Assembly (NCBI GenBank): GCA_905250025.1
Contig: CAJNOJ010000143.1
Coordinates: 124,001-188,000, forward strand
Reading direction: 5' to 3'
DNA: 64,000 nt
Source of the DNA: Adineta ricciae
Taxonomy: Eukaryota; Rotifera; Eurotatoria; Adinetida; Adinetidae
Part shown: positions 46,171-57,197 of the stretch, in pieces
Position numbering within the stretch: position 1 is the stretch's first letter
Layout of the letters: each line of letters begins with the position of its first letter
Notes under the pieces: model-generated
The model's database searches: none
What the model was told of the DNA's origin: nothing
What the model saw: only the letters and a program-made list of their open reading frames with translations
Program-made: the position numbers and the translations under genes

Positions 46171-47184
46171 AGATATTCACTTTCTCGTAGAGAAGAGTCT
46201 TAGAAACATAAATTGTTTGCTTGCTTGTATGTCCGCACTTCGCTGATTCGTCGAAAAATCAGATGAAACTAACAATCTATATCTCTTTCTCAAAAGTATG
46301 GCCTAGGGGTTTTTTAGATCGAGGATTTCGAATCTGAGGCTAGTAACATTTAGTATAAATCTCTTATCTACGCTGAAAATAAATTAATATACACAATAAT
46401 ATCTAAAAAATGTAACATCTGAAAGCAATATTTCTACGAGAAAGAGCTGAGCGAGTCGCTAGACGAGCGTTACTTGCCATCTAATATCTATGTTCACTTA
46501 ATTCGAAAATGTAATCATCTTTGTTTCTCTGTCTTTTCCCCTGGATTTCATATTGCGGACACTTTCTCTTATGCGGACATTTTATTTTCTCTCCTCCCGT
46601 TTATACTTTGCGGACACTTTCTGTTAATTTGTAAAAAAAGGTATCTGCAATGTAGAGTTAGCCACATCTTGCTCTAACAGCCCTATGTATAACGCTATGC
46701 TGTAACAACATTCGTGCATTCATCAATTAATCGTTAGAATACAGATATATGACTTATGCATATATCGTTCTCTTCCCTTGTCTGATCATTACATCTACTC
46801 ATCTTTTCATAAGACGTCCATCTTCAACGCTTATTCTCATGACTCTTTTTCTGTCTTTCTCGCATTTCTCTCTCTCTCCAGTCTCGCTCGACCGAGGCGT
46901 TCGAAAAGAGAAGAGAGACAACTAATATAGAACTAAATGTTTGCTTGAAACAAAGATCAGATCGAATAATCTTGAATAAAGCTTGTTGCTACATATACGC
47001 CTCTCTTTCAGAAAAGGAAAATCCGTCGAGATTATTTATTACATAGGTAGATAAAGTTAACAATGACTTTATTGCAAACAACATCAGCATCACGTAACAC
47101 AGCAGGTTAGTATAAAGAAGAATTGAAAAAATAAAGAAAAATAGAAAGAAGGAATGTAGATACGCCATTTTTTCTTTATTACCG
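46171..47184. other. transposon-rich spacer
   Basis: Contains the repeat with gcggacactttc motifs (about 46535-46660) shared with 43.5-43.9 kb, and a stretch (gatcgaggatttcgaatctgagg near 46318) resembling one at about 50630. No gene recognised. Confidence 0.4.
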
Positions 47185-47560
47185 TTAACCCATTCACCAC
47201 GATTCAATTTTCATAGAAAATTACATTTCTAAATACGCTTTATTAGAAAACAAAATATACTACAAGATGCAGCGTGAAAAGTTCTACAAACTATACCATA
47301 AAACCTATTTCAATTGAATACTTTTTGTGTTCAATAAAATGCAAAGCTGTGTGCGACCAAATTTTGAAGTTGCTTGGAGAGTATAGTATTTTATGCCGAA
47401 GTTTGTACACAATTAAAATAAGCTTTACTATGAGGATTGTAGAGCTTTTCGCGCTGCGTCTTATGGTTTATACCGTTTTCTTATTAAACGTGTTTCAAGA
47501 TTAGAATATGAAATGCAAAGTGGGGTCCACCGGTGGACCCCATCGTGGTGAATGGGTTAA
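47185..47560. mobile_element. piggyBac-type MITE with TTAA ends
   Basis: The element is bounded by TTAA at 47185-47188 and 47557-47560. Directly inside are perfect 15-bp TIRs, cccattcaccacgat and its reverse complement atcgtggtgaatggg. A 20-bp perfect palindrome (ggggtccaccggtggacccc) lies at 47522-47541 near the right TIR. TTAA target duplication with CCC-starting TIRs is diagnostic of the piggyBac superfamily. At 376 bp it cannot encode a transposase (the frames inside are shadows), so it is a non-autonomous element. Perfect TIRs suggest recent activity. Confidence 0.88.
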
Positions 47561-48704
47561 TTATTCGTAAAGAATCGGTTTATGCCTAAGTATGATGTTC
47601 ATAGCCGCCATGAATGAATGGTTGCATTGTCCGACACGGAGTGACAAGGCACTACATCCGAACCTCAATAATATCATCCATGAAATGACTCTAGATGAGT
47701 CGTCTATACTGAATGCATGCTCGATCTGTATATTGGACGAAAGAGGGTGCAGATACCGCCGTTCTTAAAAAGAAAAGACGATAGAACCCGGCTGCATGTG
47801 AAGAAATGCTAATAATAACTGCGACCGTTTCCAACTGGCGTAATACCTTATGGGACGTTATTCTTCTTCTTATTATTATTATTATTATATGAAGTTCATA
47901 CTTTTGCTTCAGTTATTTGTTTGAGAGCTACGCAGTATTGTTAAATTAAATTTTGCATATAAGAAAGACATTCCCCACGCGTAACTGAAAAAGCCATATT
48001 CTCTCTCTCTATTCCTGTCTATTTTCTAGCAGAACGAGTGTTTTCCGACTCCTCGTTTCTGCTTTTCAAAAAAAGAAAAAAATTAGGAAAGCTATTACAT
48101 TAATGAATGCCGATTTTTCCAAGCTTTGAACATATAATGATAGAAATATAAAAGAAATTCTGAAAAAGAACGTATTCAAGGTGCTTATTCATTGGTTTTC
48201 ATTCTTCCTTCTAACTTTTATTCTTTTTTTTCTCAAAATGTGTTTTACTTTACTTTAAATATTAAACTAATAAGCTATCTATTCGCTTTCTGCACACTAT
48301 CTTTCGATGCTCCGTTTTTACCCTAGTCCTTCCGATATGGGCCACTTTGCACCCAGAATAAAAATTTAGAAATGCAGTGTCATATTTTAATAGTTTCGGG
48401 CTTATAGAAACGTATATTATCTATTATAAACATAGAGTTGTCGCATAGTGTGGAATTAAACTCATTTCTCCTATGTCATCTTATTTCAAATCTTCAATAC
48501 AACATAGTAAAATTTCGTCAGTATTTAAGATTATACTAGGTACGAGAGCAAATTAAATTTTTGAATATAATCTATGACTCATACACGACTTTGACGGCAT
48601 ATTTATCCCCAATCGCTTAGAGATATTATTGATTGGATTTTGAATCATCCAGTTATGATGATATATGATTCACCCGATTAGATTATGATTCGAAACTATC
48701 TATC
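47561..48704. other. intergenic stretch with ATT microsatellite
   Basis: An ATT/TTA microsatellite (about 47863-47888) is visible. Otherwise AT-rich with no gene recognised. Confidence 0.45.
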
Positions 48705-49270
48705 TATAGTGAGGGAGAGTTGAAGGCACCTTCTCTTTGAATTTTCTTCAAGAAAGGTAATAGCTGAACGAAATCTAAATCGCGATTTGGATAGCTTGTG
48801 AAATACTCTATCAGATGCATTATGTTTCAGAAATTCATAAAAGTTTCTTTTAAATGCTAAACCTATTTTTTTAGGTCCTAAAAAAATCTGAGTCGAATGA
48901 TATCTTGCTCGACTGTCCACGATGTTCCTATGTAAAGTTATAGGTATCGGAAAAGCCGGAAAATACGTGTTTTCTATCATTTTTTGCTAAAAATCAACGA
49001 AAATCACATTTTTTTCTGGCTTTTCCGATACCTATAACTTTACATAGGAACATCGTGGACAGTCGAATAAGATATCATTCGACTCAGATTTTTTTAGGAC
49101 CTAAAAAATAGGTTTAGCATTTAAAAGAAATTTTTATGAATTTCTGAAACATAATGCATCTGATAGAGTATTTCACGTGCTATCCAAATCGCGATTTAGA
49201 TTTCGTTCAGCTATTACCTTTCTTGAAGAAAATTCAAAGAGAAGGTGCCTTCAACTTCCCCTCCCTCTAC
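48705..49270. mobile_element. long foldback (inverted-repeat) element, about 565 bp
   Basis: The left arm (about 48705-48970) and right arm (about 49005-49270) are nearly perfect inverted copies, about 260 bp each with only a handful of differences, around a loop of about 35 bp. Outer ends are tatagtgagggag and ctccctctactata, suggesting a TA or TATA target duplication. The minus-strand frame at 48696-48980 and its mirror in the right arm are consequences of the repeat. Could be a long-TIR MITE. A transcript through it would form a long double-stranded hairpin. Confidence 0.85.
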
Positions 49271-49501
49271 TATATCATTTAGTACCTTTCCATATTTTTA
49301 TTTGCTAGATTAAAATTTCTTGTTGTATTAATTATATTAAATAAAGAATGAACATACTGTCAGTATTTTTGTATCAAGTTCGATATAACAGTAGCATCCT
49401 TTTATCAAGATAGTAGCCTTAAAATCGAGAAAATCATTATACAGAAGCGTAAATTGCTATTTTAATGCGTAAAAAGCCGCGGTAGGACTAGGATTAATCA
49501 T

Positions 49502-49705
49502 TCAGGTCGATCAATCCCAGACTGGGATTCCATGTCGGATCCGAGACACGGATTTTCTAAAGATCATCATAGAATATAGCTAAAAACATCGCTCATAAAA
49601 TTTACAATAACCCACTAAATTTTTCCAGTCAGATTCCAATGTAATTTCGTTTCCAGGAATCCGGTCAGATCCGATGGGATCCAGCATCGGATTTGTTGAC
49701 CTGGG
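49502..49705 (+). mobile_element. CAGGTC-type MITE copy, about 204 bp
   Basis: Left end caggtcgatcaatccc, right end ggatttgttgacctggg. The interior matches the copy at 43566 over aaagatcatcatagaatata, the cgctcataaaattt segment and the ttttccagtc segment. Shorter than that copy. Non-coding. Confidence 0.75.
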
Positions 49706-51256
49706 TATCGATATTGAATATTTAGATGCTAGACGGCACACATCGACTTCTTTCTCAGAGTAAATATTAGTAGGATTTGTATAACCAAGGGTAATTCGTA
49801 ATTATTTGCGTCGTGTATAGCTCTACCATCGAGAACAATCGTTTAGATTCATCATTCTTTCTTGTAGCAATTTCAGCTATACCAAAGCTCCTGATTTGCT
49901 CAGGAGTCTACTGGTTTTGCCGATTTTCGCTAACTAAAAATCTCCTGATTTCTTTATTTTTCCTGCTTTTTGCTTTTACTTAGTCGAGATTTACTGGACG
50001 CTTCTCGTTTATCAAAATTCGGCGGAGAGAACGAGAAAATAATCAACATTGACTAGGTTTTTATTAATTCTTTCTGTGTGGAATGTTTTTTTTTGTAAAT
50101 CAGCTTTTAGCCACATATTGTTTCCTGATAACAATAGCAGAAACAAGACGAAACCCTATTTAGCTGAACTAGAATTCCGAAATAAATGAATATCCATTTG
50201 ATATCTACAGAGTTTTATGGTTATGTTTTACAAAATCGACTGTACTCAGAGTAATCTAATAGTTAGAAAAATATAGTCTCATCGTCAATAAATCACGAAT
50301 TTATTAGTAATTACTTAATTACATACTTTCTGGCTTATTTTTTGTTTTATATTAATCGAGAAGTTAATATTCATTTGCTAATAATTGTCCATAAAATAAG
50401 TATAGAAATAAATTTTATGCAATAATCATTTCTTTTAGTTTTTTTTAGTTATATGAGATTCTTTTATTCCCTTTTCTGAAAGAAAGGGCTATACAGCGTT
50501 TAAATGCTGTGTTAAAAAGCTTAAAGTTTGTCTGTCTCTCTGTCTGTCTGTCCTATCCAATCAGAAATCAGCATTTCTAAAATCAATGAAATTGATCGAT
50601 AGTTATTAGAAAATGATTACTCCTAGGGTAATCGAAGTCGAGGATCTTGAATCTGACGTTAGTGTTGCTTAATTAATTATTAATTTTTCATTAACTAGCC
50701 ACGACTTATTAACATTCATTGTCAGAGTAGACCGAAGGGTTTCTGACGTCGGGAAATTCGAAGTTGAGGACGAATTTCGTCTTATTCGCTGAGTCTGGGC
50801 TTGTTCCTTTCTGTTTACAAAGGAGATATTTTTCTTTATCTGTTCTAAAATCTTTTGTAGAAGATGGTGAGCTGAACGCTATTCACGGACGTCATGCGTA
50901 TCAAGATAGTAGCTAAAGAACTTACGCGAAAAGATCTAATGCATTGTACATAATGATGTTTCTAATTTAAGAAATCCGAAAAAGTGATATGAGCTTACGT
51001 TAGTATCATCTTTACTTTTTAGGCTACATACATCATGTCTTTTTATGGGAATTTAGTAGAAGCAGTTCGCAAAGTGATATACCCGTCGGTGGAATTCCAT
51101 CTTGGTAACTACAGACGCGTGGACTGTAGAAACAGTATTCTGAACACATACAGCACTATGAAAGATGTTCGTTTCGAAGCAAATTATAGAATAAGACTCT
51201 CTTATCCAGTTTCTTTTGGTAGTCGAATGAATGGAAGATCATGACTGTCGAAGCGA
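49706..51256. other. AT-rich spacer
   Basis: A TCTG microsatellite (about 50530-50550) and short repeats resembling 46.3 kb are seen. A plus frame at 51035-51244 is unrecognised. No gene supported. Confidence 0.4.
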
Positions 51257-51950
51257 CAATAAAAGAAAACCCAATCGTTCAGTTTGGAAGTTGATCAAAG
51301 GCGAAAGGAATAACAGAGACAGCATGGCAACGGCTAGCCGTGAGTGACCGACCGGAGGGAGGTCGACGAACGACTAGGCGTTTAAATGCTAGATTAATCC
51401 TAAAGTATATGCTTAGAATAACCTTGCCAGGCTTCAGATAATTTTGAAAGGGATTTGACGAATGGATATTCCTCAATGAAAATATTCGACAAGGTATCAT
51501 TTTGTTGACAGGAGAGAAAAGAATCGGATTATCGCTGGAAGACACAAGCGAATGTTCAAACTTTTCAAGTAGTCTACTGTATATCACCCGTCTATGAGTG
51601 ACTTAGTAAAGCATTTATGAAAATTTCCATGCGCGTGATGTGAAAAAAGAAAAACAGATGACAAAGGTCAATGAGTGGCCGTCTGACTAGCCGTTGAGCG
51701 ATGAATTTTCCAGTCAACATAGTTAGTGCTGGAGAACTATCCACGGGCAAATGGCAAATCGGTCTGATTCCTAAAAAAGACCTCTGTATCCTATTCACTC
51801 TAGTGCGTGACATAGTGCCATGATTCAGTTGAGCACTAGTAGCAATCGCAGTGCATTTTTTCTCTTTCGAAGTCTCTGAATGTGTTCAGCATTCGGAAAA
51901 GTCTTTCAGAAAAGGGTCAGCGAATCCAAAGGATGAGCGTTACTTGTAAA
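51257..51950. repeat. direct repeat block, copy 1 (about 690 bp)
   Basis: Nearly identical (differences every 15-25 bp) to 52756-53450. It starts with caataaaagaaaacccaatc and ends in ggatgagcgtta. The minus-strand frames at 51279-51587 and 52778-53044 are conserved between copies simply because the DNA is; they show no family. The block contains a GC-rich core (gaccgaccggagggaggtcg). Confidence 0.8.
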
Positions 51951-52122
51951 CATATTAAGCAATAAAAGATTCTGACTCTTTATGTGAGCTCATAAAGAGC
52001 AATAGTCTGATATTCTCAGAAGTGTTTAAAAGACTTATAACTTCTGCATGTATTTCAATCTTGAGGATAAGGGTGTAGTTATGCGTGTACAAATCAGTCT
52101 ACAACATTTATTAAATAACATT

Positions 52123-52754
52123 TTACTGTCTTCCAATAAAGGTTCGTAATCTTCTAGTTGCAGCATAGAATTCGTTTTTATACAATTTGGATGGTAGAAC
52201 AAATACGATGAATGTAATGCAGAGTGGAATAAATGATATGAAATATCCAACTAGATAAAAAGCTGAATTTCGAACCGATTTCATACAACCAGACATGAAT
52301 GAAATGATTAGACGCGGCGTAGCAAGTATAACTAAGATTATAGAGCTAAGAATTAGATGATTATGCCGATGAAATTGTTCTTTTAAATGTTGTTTATAAG
52401 TTTGTTGTCGTTGAGCTGTAGCACGACTTCGAGCAGCCACAAATATTATAATAAAAGCAGTAACAATATTTATAATAAAGGGAACGAAAAAATGAAATAT
52501 ATTTATTGTTGAATTATATATTTGAAGTGCAGATGAATATTGAATTAAACACCATGTTCGAGTTTCTTCTCGATCCTCAATAAGTTGTCGATTTATTGGA
52601 TCATGTAAAAGGCTACTCGTGGAGAATAACAAAATACTAATAATAGTCCATTTGACTGCTCGTCTACTTTTACTCTTATCATATTTGGTACTCATTACTA
52701 GCGCAAGTGTTCTATCAATAGCTATGCTTGCATTCAACCAATCTATAATAATTG
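52123..52754 (-). pseudogene. 3' part of a 7TM receptor gene, truncated at an undetermined base
   Basis: On the minus strand the frame begins at the N at 52755 with IIIDWLNASIAIDRTLALVM (TM3 region, DR motif) and runs through TM4 to TM7 (FHFFVPFIINIVTAFIIIFV, LILSSIILVILATPRLIISF, FYLVGYFISFIPLCITFIVF) to a stop at 52123. It is related to the C-terminal half of the large receptor at 16265 (NWLNACIAMEK, TLPHLIISL and LVGYFVSFLP correspond). The TM1-TM2 and extracellular parts are missing exactly at the N, where a repeat block begins. It is either truncated by rearrangement or split by an assembly join; within itself it has no breaks. Confidence 0.75.
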
Positions 52755-52755
52755 N
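52755..52755. other. undetermined base at a sequence join
   Basis: A single N. To its right, sequence is a near copy of that at 51258 onwards; to its left lies an interrupted receptor gene. The coincidence suggests an assembly join. Confidence 0.7.
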
Positions 52756-53450
52756 CAATAAAAGAAAACCCAATCGTTCAGTTTGAAAGTTGATCAAAGG
52801 CGAAAGGAATAACAGAGACAGCATGGCAACGGCTAGCCGTGAGTGACCGACCGGAGGGAGGTCGACGAACGACTAGGCGTTTAAATGTTAGATTAATCCT
52901 AAAGTGTACGCTTAGAATATCCTTGCCAGGCTTCCGATAGTTTTGAAAGGGATTGGACGAATGGATATTCCTCAATGAAAATATTCGACAAGGTATTATT
53001 TCGTTGACAGGAGAGAACAGAATCGGTTTATCGCCGGAAGACACAAACGAATGTTCAAACTTTTCATGTAGTCTATTGTATATCGTCCGTCTATGAGTGA
53101 CTTAGTAAAGCATTTATGAAAATTTCCATGGGCGTGATGTGAAAATAGAAAACCAGATAAGAAAGGTGAATGAGTGGTCGTCTGACTAGCCGTTGAGCGA
53201 TGAATTTTCCAGTTAACATCGTTAGTGCTGGAGAATTGTCCACTGACAAATAACTAATCGGTCTGATTCCTAAAAGGACCTCTGTATCCTATTCATTCTA
53301 GTTCTAGTGTGACATAGTGCCATGATTCAGTTGAGCACTAGTAGCAATCGCAGTGCGTTTTCTCTCTTTCGAAGTCTCTGAATGTGTTCAGCATCAGGAA
53401 AAGTCTTTCAGAAAAGGGTAAGCGAATCCAAAGGATGAGCGTTATTTGTG
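52756..53450. repeat. direct repeat block, copy 2 (about 695 bp)
   Basis: Counterpart of 51257-51950. After about 53450 the sequence differs from what follows copy 1 (aaacatattaagc against gattactttgtg). Confidence 0.8.
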
Positions 53451-54293
53451 ATTACTTTGTGATGAAAGGGGGCACGTCTGTAAACTTATAGGTGTATACT
53501 GAGCCGAAAGTTAAATATTATTCTGATTTTCATATAAAAGAGTGTTGAAAGAATAAACTATTTATTTCTTTATCTAGTTGCATTTCACTGATTGATCGGA
53601 AGATATCTAAGAATAAATGACATCGTTTAACCTAATACTTGACTAAAATAGAATCAACAGTAAGAAATCTGAATTAGACAATAGTTTTAAAAAATGGCTC
53701 CTATTGTTTGGGACGAAGAAACATATTTCCTTCTACAAAAAACAACAATTTTTGGTAGGGGTTCAACAACGAATAGTTGAGGTCGAATATGAGGTCAACT
53801 TTTTGCAAACTGGATGAATAAAAAGTTCAGTAACAGGTTACATTGGAGGAAATAAAGGTATACGAATTTGCAACATACGATAAACTCTTTTTTCGCATTT
53901 ATGAAGTGAAATGTCATAGAAACGAAAAAAGGTTTATGGTCTCGTTAAATACGGCTATAAAACAGTTTGACATACGTTGCAAACTCATGAACTATCTTTT
54001 CATTTGTTAGAACATTAAAACTAATTTTACTCTTGATAATTCGTCGCGTTTTTACAGTGTAGAACATGGATTCTATTAGAAAAACATGAGCGAGTCTTCA
54101 GAGTGTAAGCAGTATCGTAAAAATTGCATAAACACTCTTGAATATTAAAAAAAACTCCTTGATTTTTCTACCGATTTAGCAGAAAATTTCTCCTGATTCT
54201 TTCTCAAAAATCTCTGATTTCTAAAATTTTCATATGGTAAGCCTGAGCAATTTCGAATTCAAATTTTCTTTTGTAGACATTTAATCTCTTTCA
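53451..54293. other. intergenic stretch
   Basis: AT-rich with no feature recognised; holds the upstream region of the glycosyltransferase-like gene starting at 54294. Confidence 0.4.
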
Positions 54294-55151
54294 ATGTCCA
54301 AATCACATGCAAACCGTCCATGTATAAGCATAGGTTTACTTGGTTTGTTGATTAGTATTGTTTACTTGGCAGCCAATCATAGACTTATATTGCATGTGAA
54401 GTCGATTCCCACAGTACAAATACAATCAAAATCAGTTGTGATGAAACCACGAGCGTATATCATTACGGCCGATTGTTATTCAACACGTTTTAATGCAACC
54501 AAGCAAAATGTTGAACGGGCATTTCCCAACTTTTTCGAAGTCGTATGTTTTCTAGCAATTCCGTTAAATGATTCTCGAATATCGTTTCATTCGTCGGCGA
54601 TTCTATTCCGAAAATGGGCATCCAATCTGCTAGCTTTTGTTGAGCTTTGGACCTACGAAATTCCTAAACATTGTGCTCAGAATGAATTGCAATGGTCTTT
54701 TATTTTCGAAGATGATGTGAACTTTTATGATCTATCGAAAGTATCTTTGAAGAATTATATTAGTCCTCTACAAGAAATGATGTCACATCCTGATGTTCAC
54801 TTAAAAGATGGTTTCTTCTATTTAGGCATATGTGAACCTAAATACAACAAGGATACGCAAATGATTGTATTGAAAGATACAAACAATAGTGTGATAAGTA
54901 AACGGAATTATGGATATTGTCTTCATGCAACGGCAATAACAGCGAAGCGATCTCGAATATTCTGGGGTGAAATTGCTTCCTATCGTCCGAATGCGAACGA
55001 AAAGTCTTTAGATTATCAATTACGCGAATTCAGTATGCGAAGTAAAAGTTATTTTTATACATTCGGAAGTAATTTACACTATCCACCTGGAACTGGACAT
55101 TTTGGAGTTGCGTTCCAAGATCGAGGAAAGTTCTGGTCAACCGTAACATAA
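54294..55151 (+). CDS. putative type II membrane glycosyltransferase-like protein (EDD motif)
   Basis: A single-exon 285-aa frame from ATG at 54294. Signal anchor about residues 12-27 (ISIGLLGLLISIVYLA). AYIITADCYSTRFNATKQNV starts the catalytic-like domain, in which R....N....FP resembles family-25-type (LPS/collagen galactosyl) transferases. QWSFIFEDDVNFYDLS has the EDD(V) motif expected to bind metal and sugar nucleotide. The C-terminal half has DGFFYLGICEPKY and YGYCLHATAITAKRS. The protein ends in YPPGTGHFGVAFQDRGKFWS. Probably Golgi-located; donor and acceptor unknown. A copy of its last 40 codons and 3' flank lies at 58144-58262. Confidence 0.6.
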   Translation: MSKSHANRPCISIGLLGLLISIVYLAANHRLILHVKSIPTVQIQSKSVVMKPRAYIITADCYSTRFNATKQNVERAFPNFFEVVCFLAIPLNDSRISFHSSAILFRKWASNLLAFVELWTYEIPKHCAQNELQWSFIFEDDVNFYDLSKVSLKNYISPLQEMMSHPDVHLKDGFFYLGICEPKYNKDTQMIVLKDTNNSVISKRNYGYCLHATAITAKRSRIFWGEIASYRPNANEKSLDYQLREFSMRSKSYFYTFGSNLHYPPGTGHFGVAFQDRGKFWSTVT

Positions 55152-55527
55152 CTAATTCATTAATGCGGGTGAATTTGTCGTTTTTCTATAGTATTCAATC
55201 AAAAGAACTTGCAATATTATTGTATGAACTATATATAAATATATATGCAGATTAATTTTGTTTTTTTTATATCTCTCGTTGCGAATAAAAATAAAGAATA
55301 ATTATACACTTTTGTATTGATCAAGACAGCATTTTCTCTACATATGACGTCGCTCTTTTTGAATTCCGATCTAAAGGTAAGATAAAACTTTTATGTTGTA
55401 ATCAATGCTCTTCTTTGTCCAAAGATCATTTTATGTGTTTTACCATTTCGTATTATCATTTGAATGTTAAACTAAGATAGTTGTCATACAATAAAAATCT
55501 TCATTATGTTTTTCGCTTTGGTACAGA
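55152..55527. other. spacer between glycosyltransferase-like gene and M28 peptidase A
   Basis: 376 bp containing the 3' flank of the first gene and the promoter of the second. A conserved counterpart is split by a transposon in block B (58263-59823). Confidence 0.5.
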
Positions 55528-57197
55528 ATGGCAATGTTCGAAATCTCGTCGAAAAAGATTTTTATCTTGTTGTGCATCATCGGATTATTTTCATTAATTA
55601 CGTTTACACTTGCCGCTGCCACTCTTGGTACACTTAATAGAGGACTTAATGCAATGGCCCCCGCAGGAATCGCAACAAAACCAAAATTGAATTCATCTCT
55701 AGCTGAAACGATCCGTATTGACGATCTTATGACTCATTTAAAACAGTTACAACGTATTGCTGACGAATCCAACGGTAATCGTGCGATAAATACACGAGGA
55801 TTTAATGAAACGGTTAATTATATCTATAATTATCTGCAGAATCAAGTCAGTGGTTTACAAATCAAGCGTCAAACGTTTCGATTGAGGAATTTTGCACTTG
55901 CTAAAAGTCCAATCCTGCTCTCTTTGATTAACGGAATAGAAAAGAATTATACTTATTCGACGGTGCTCGCCAGATCTGAATTTAATTATGTAAACTATTC
56001 TACAGCTGCTAATTTCTCCGAATACGTTCCGGTTGTGCATATTTCTAATTACGGATGTCAAGAAAGTGACTGGCGAAATGCATCGCATTTTGTTGCATTA
56101 GTCAAAACAGGAGGGAAATGGACATTCGCGGAAAAGAGTGTTCTGGCAAGAAATAATGGTGCCAAAGCTTTACTGTTCTATAGTAATGGAGAGAATAGTT
56201 ATAGTCTTGCGCCATTCACTATACGTCTTCGTCAAAGTAATGAACTGCCTGCATTATCTTTGTCTTACGCCGTGGGACAAGCGCTAGTGAACGTGACTCT
56301 AATAAGCAAAGTTGCCGTAAAAATGTTTATTGAATTGCAGAATCTACCAACGTTTCCAGTTGATAATATTTGTGCAGATACTCTACAGGGTGATGCAAGA
56401 CAGACAATTGTTGTTGGAAGTCATAGTGACAGTGTTCCAGTTGGACCAGGCATCAATGATAATGGTGCGCATTGTAAATTTTTATTGAACTTCTCGCCTT
56501 TTAAAGTATCTATATGCACGTAGGTAGTGGAACTGCAGCTAATTTAGTTCTAGCAACCAATTTAGCTCGACTTTATCAAACAACAAATTATTCGAAATAT
56601 AAATACCGTGTTCGGTTTTGTTGGTGGGCAGGAGAGGAAATTGGTTTGGCTGGTTCGACTTATCATGTGCAAAATGCTCAAAATATGACGGAAATAGGCG
56701 AACGCCTACAAGATTATTTATTAAACCTTAATTTTGATATGGCTGGTTCACCTAATTTCATTTTCGGAATCTATGATGCTAAAACGGCGGTCGACGGCAC
56801 ACCATCTAGCGCACTTCCTGGTAGTCAGAAGATTACAGAACTATATCGCGATTGGTTTATTCGACAAACTTTACCTTGGGATTATCGAGACTTCAATGGC
56901 CGAAGCGATTATGGTCCATTCTTGGCGGCAGGTATTGCCGCCGGTGGCGTAGCAACGGGCTCCGACGCCATCAAAACAGCTGCACAGCGTGAAAAATATC
57001 GTCAATCCGTAGGTAAGAGCAATGCTGGTTTTGCTGGCGCAATTCTTGACCCATGTTACCATCAAGCATGCGATACATTAGCAAATATTCATTTGTACGG
57101 GTATGAAAAACTTGTTCAAGCAGCTGCATATGGACTCGAATATCTTGGTCAGCATCCAGATCTACCTCGATGGCTTTACCCCAGTGGACGAATATAG
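55528..57197 (+). CDS. M28-family zinc metallopeptidase, copy A, two exons
   Basis: Exons 55528-56464 and 56524-57197 join across a 59-nt intron (gtgcgc...acgtag, phase 1) inside the metal motif, giving 536 aa. A membrane anchor or signal (IFILLCIIGLFSLITFTLAAA) is followed by a prodomain-like region and a PA-like insert (VVHISNYGCQESDW, ...GAKALLFYSNGEN). The M28 zinc ligands are present: His in VVGSHSDS, Asp in GPGINDNGSG, Glu-Glu in WWAGEEIGLAG, Asp in LNLNFDMAGSP, and His in PCYHQACD. Such enzymes are aminopeptidases or carboxypeptidases that release terminal residues from peptides, outside the cell or in the secretory/lysosomal route. Many N-glycosylation sites fit that. Near-identical to the copy at 59824. 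The intron also reads on to a stop, so the splice is needed. Confidence 0.92.

Noticed and set aside
48696-48980. 94-codon minus frame in the hairpin
   Set aside because: The mirror image exists in the other arm; it is explained by the inverted repeat and has no recognisable domain.
51279-53044. Minus-strand frames conserved between 51279-51587 and 52778-53044
   Set aside because: The DNA of the whole 690-bp block is duplicated, so frame conservation carries no coding signal; no family match and no splice structure.
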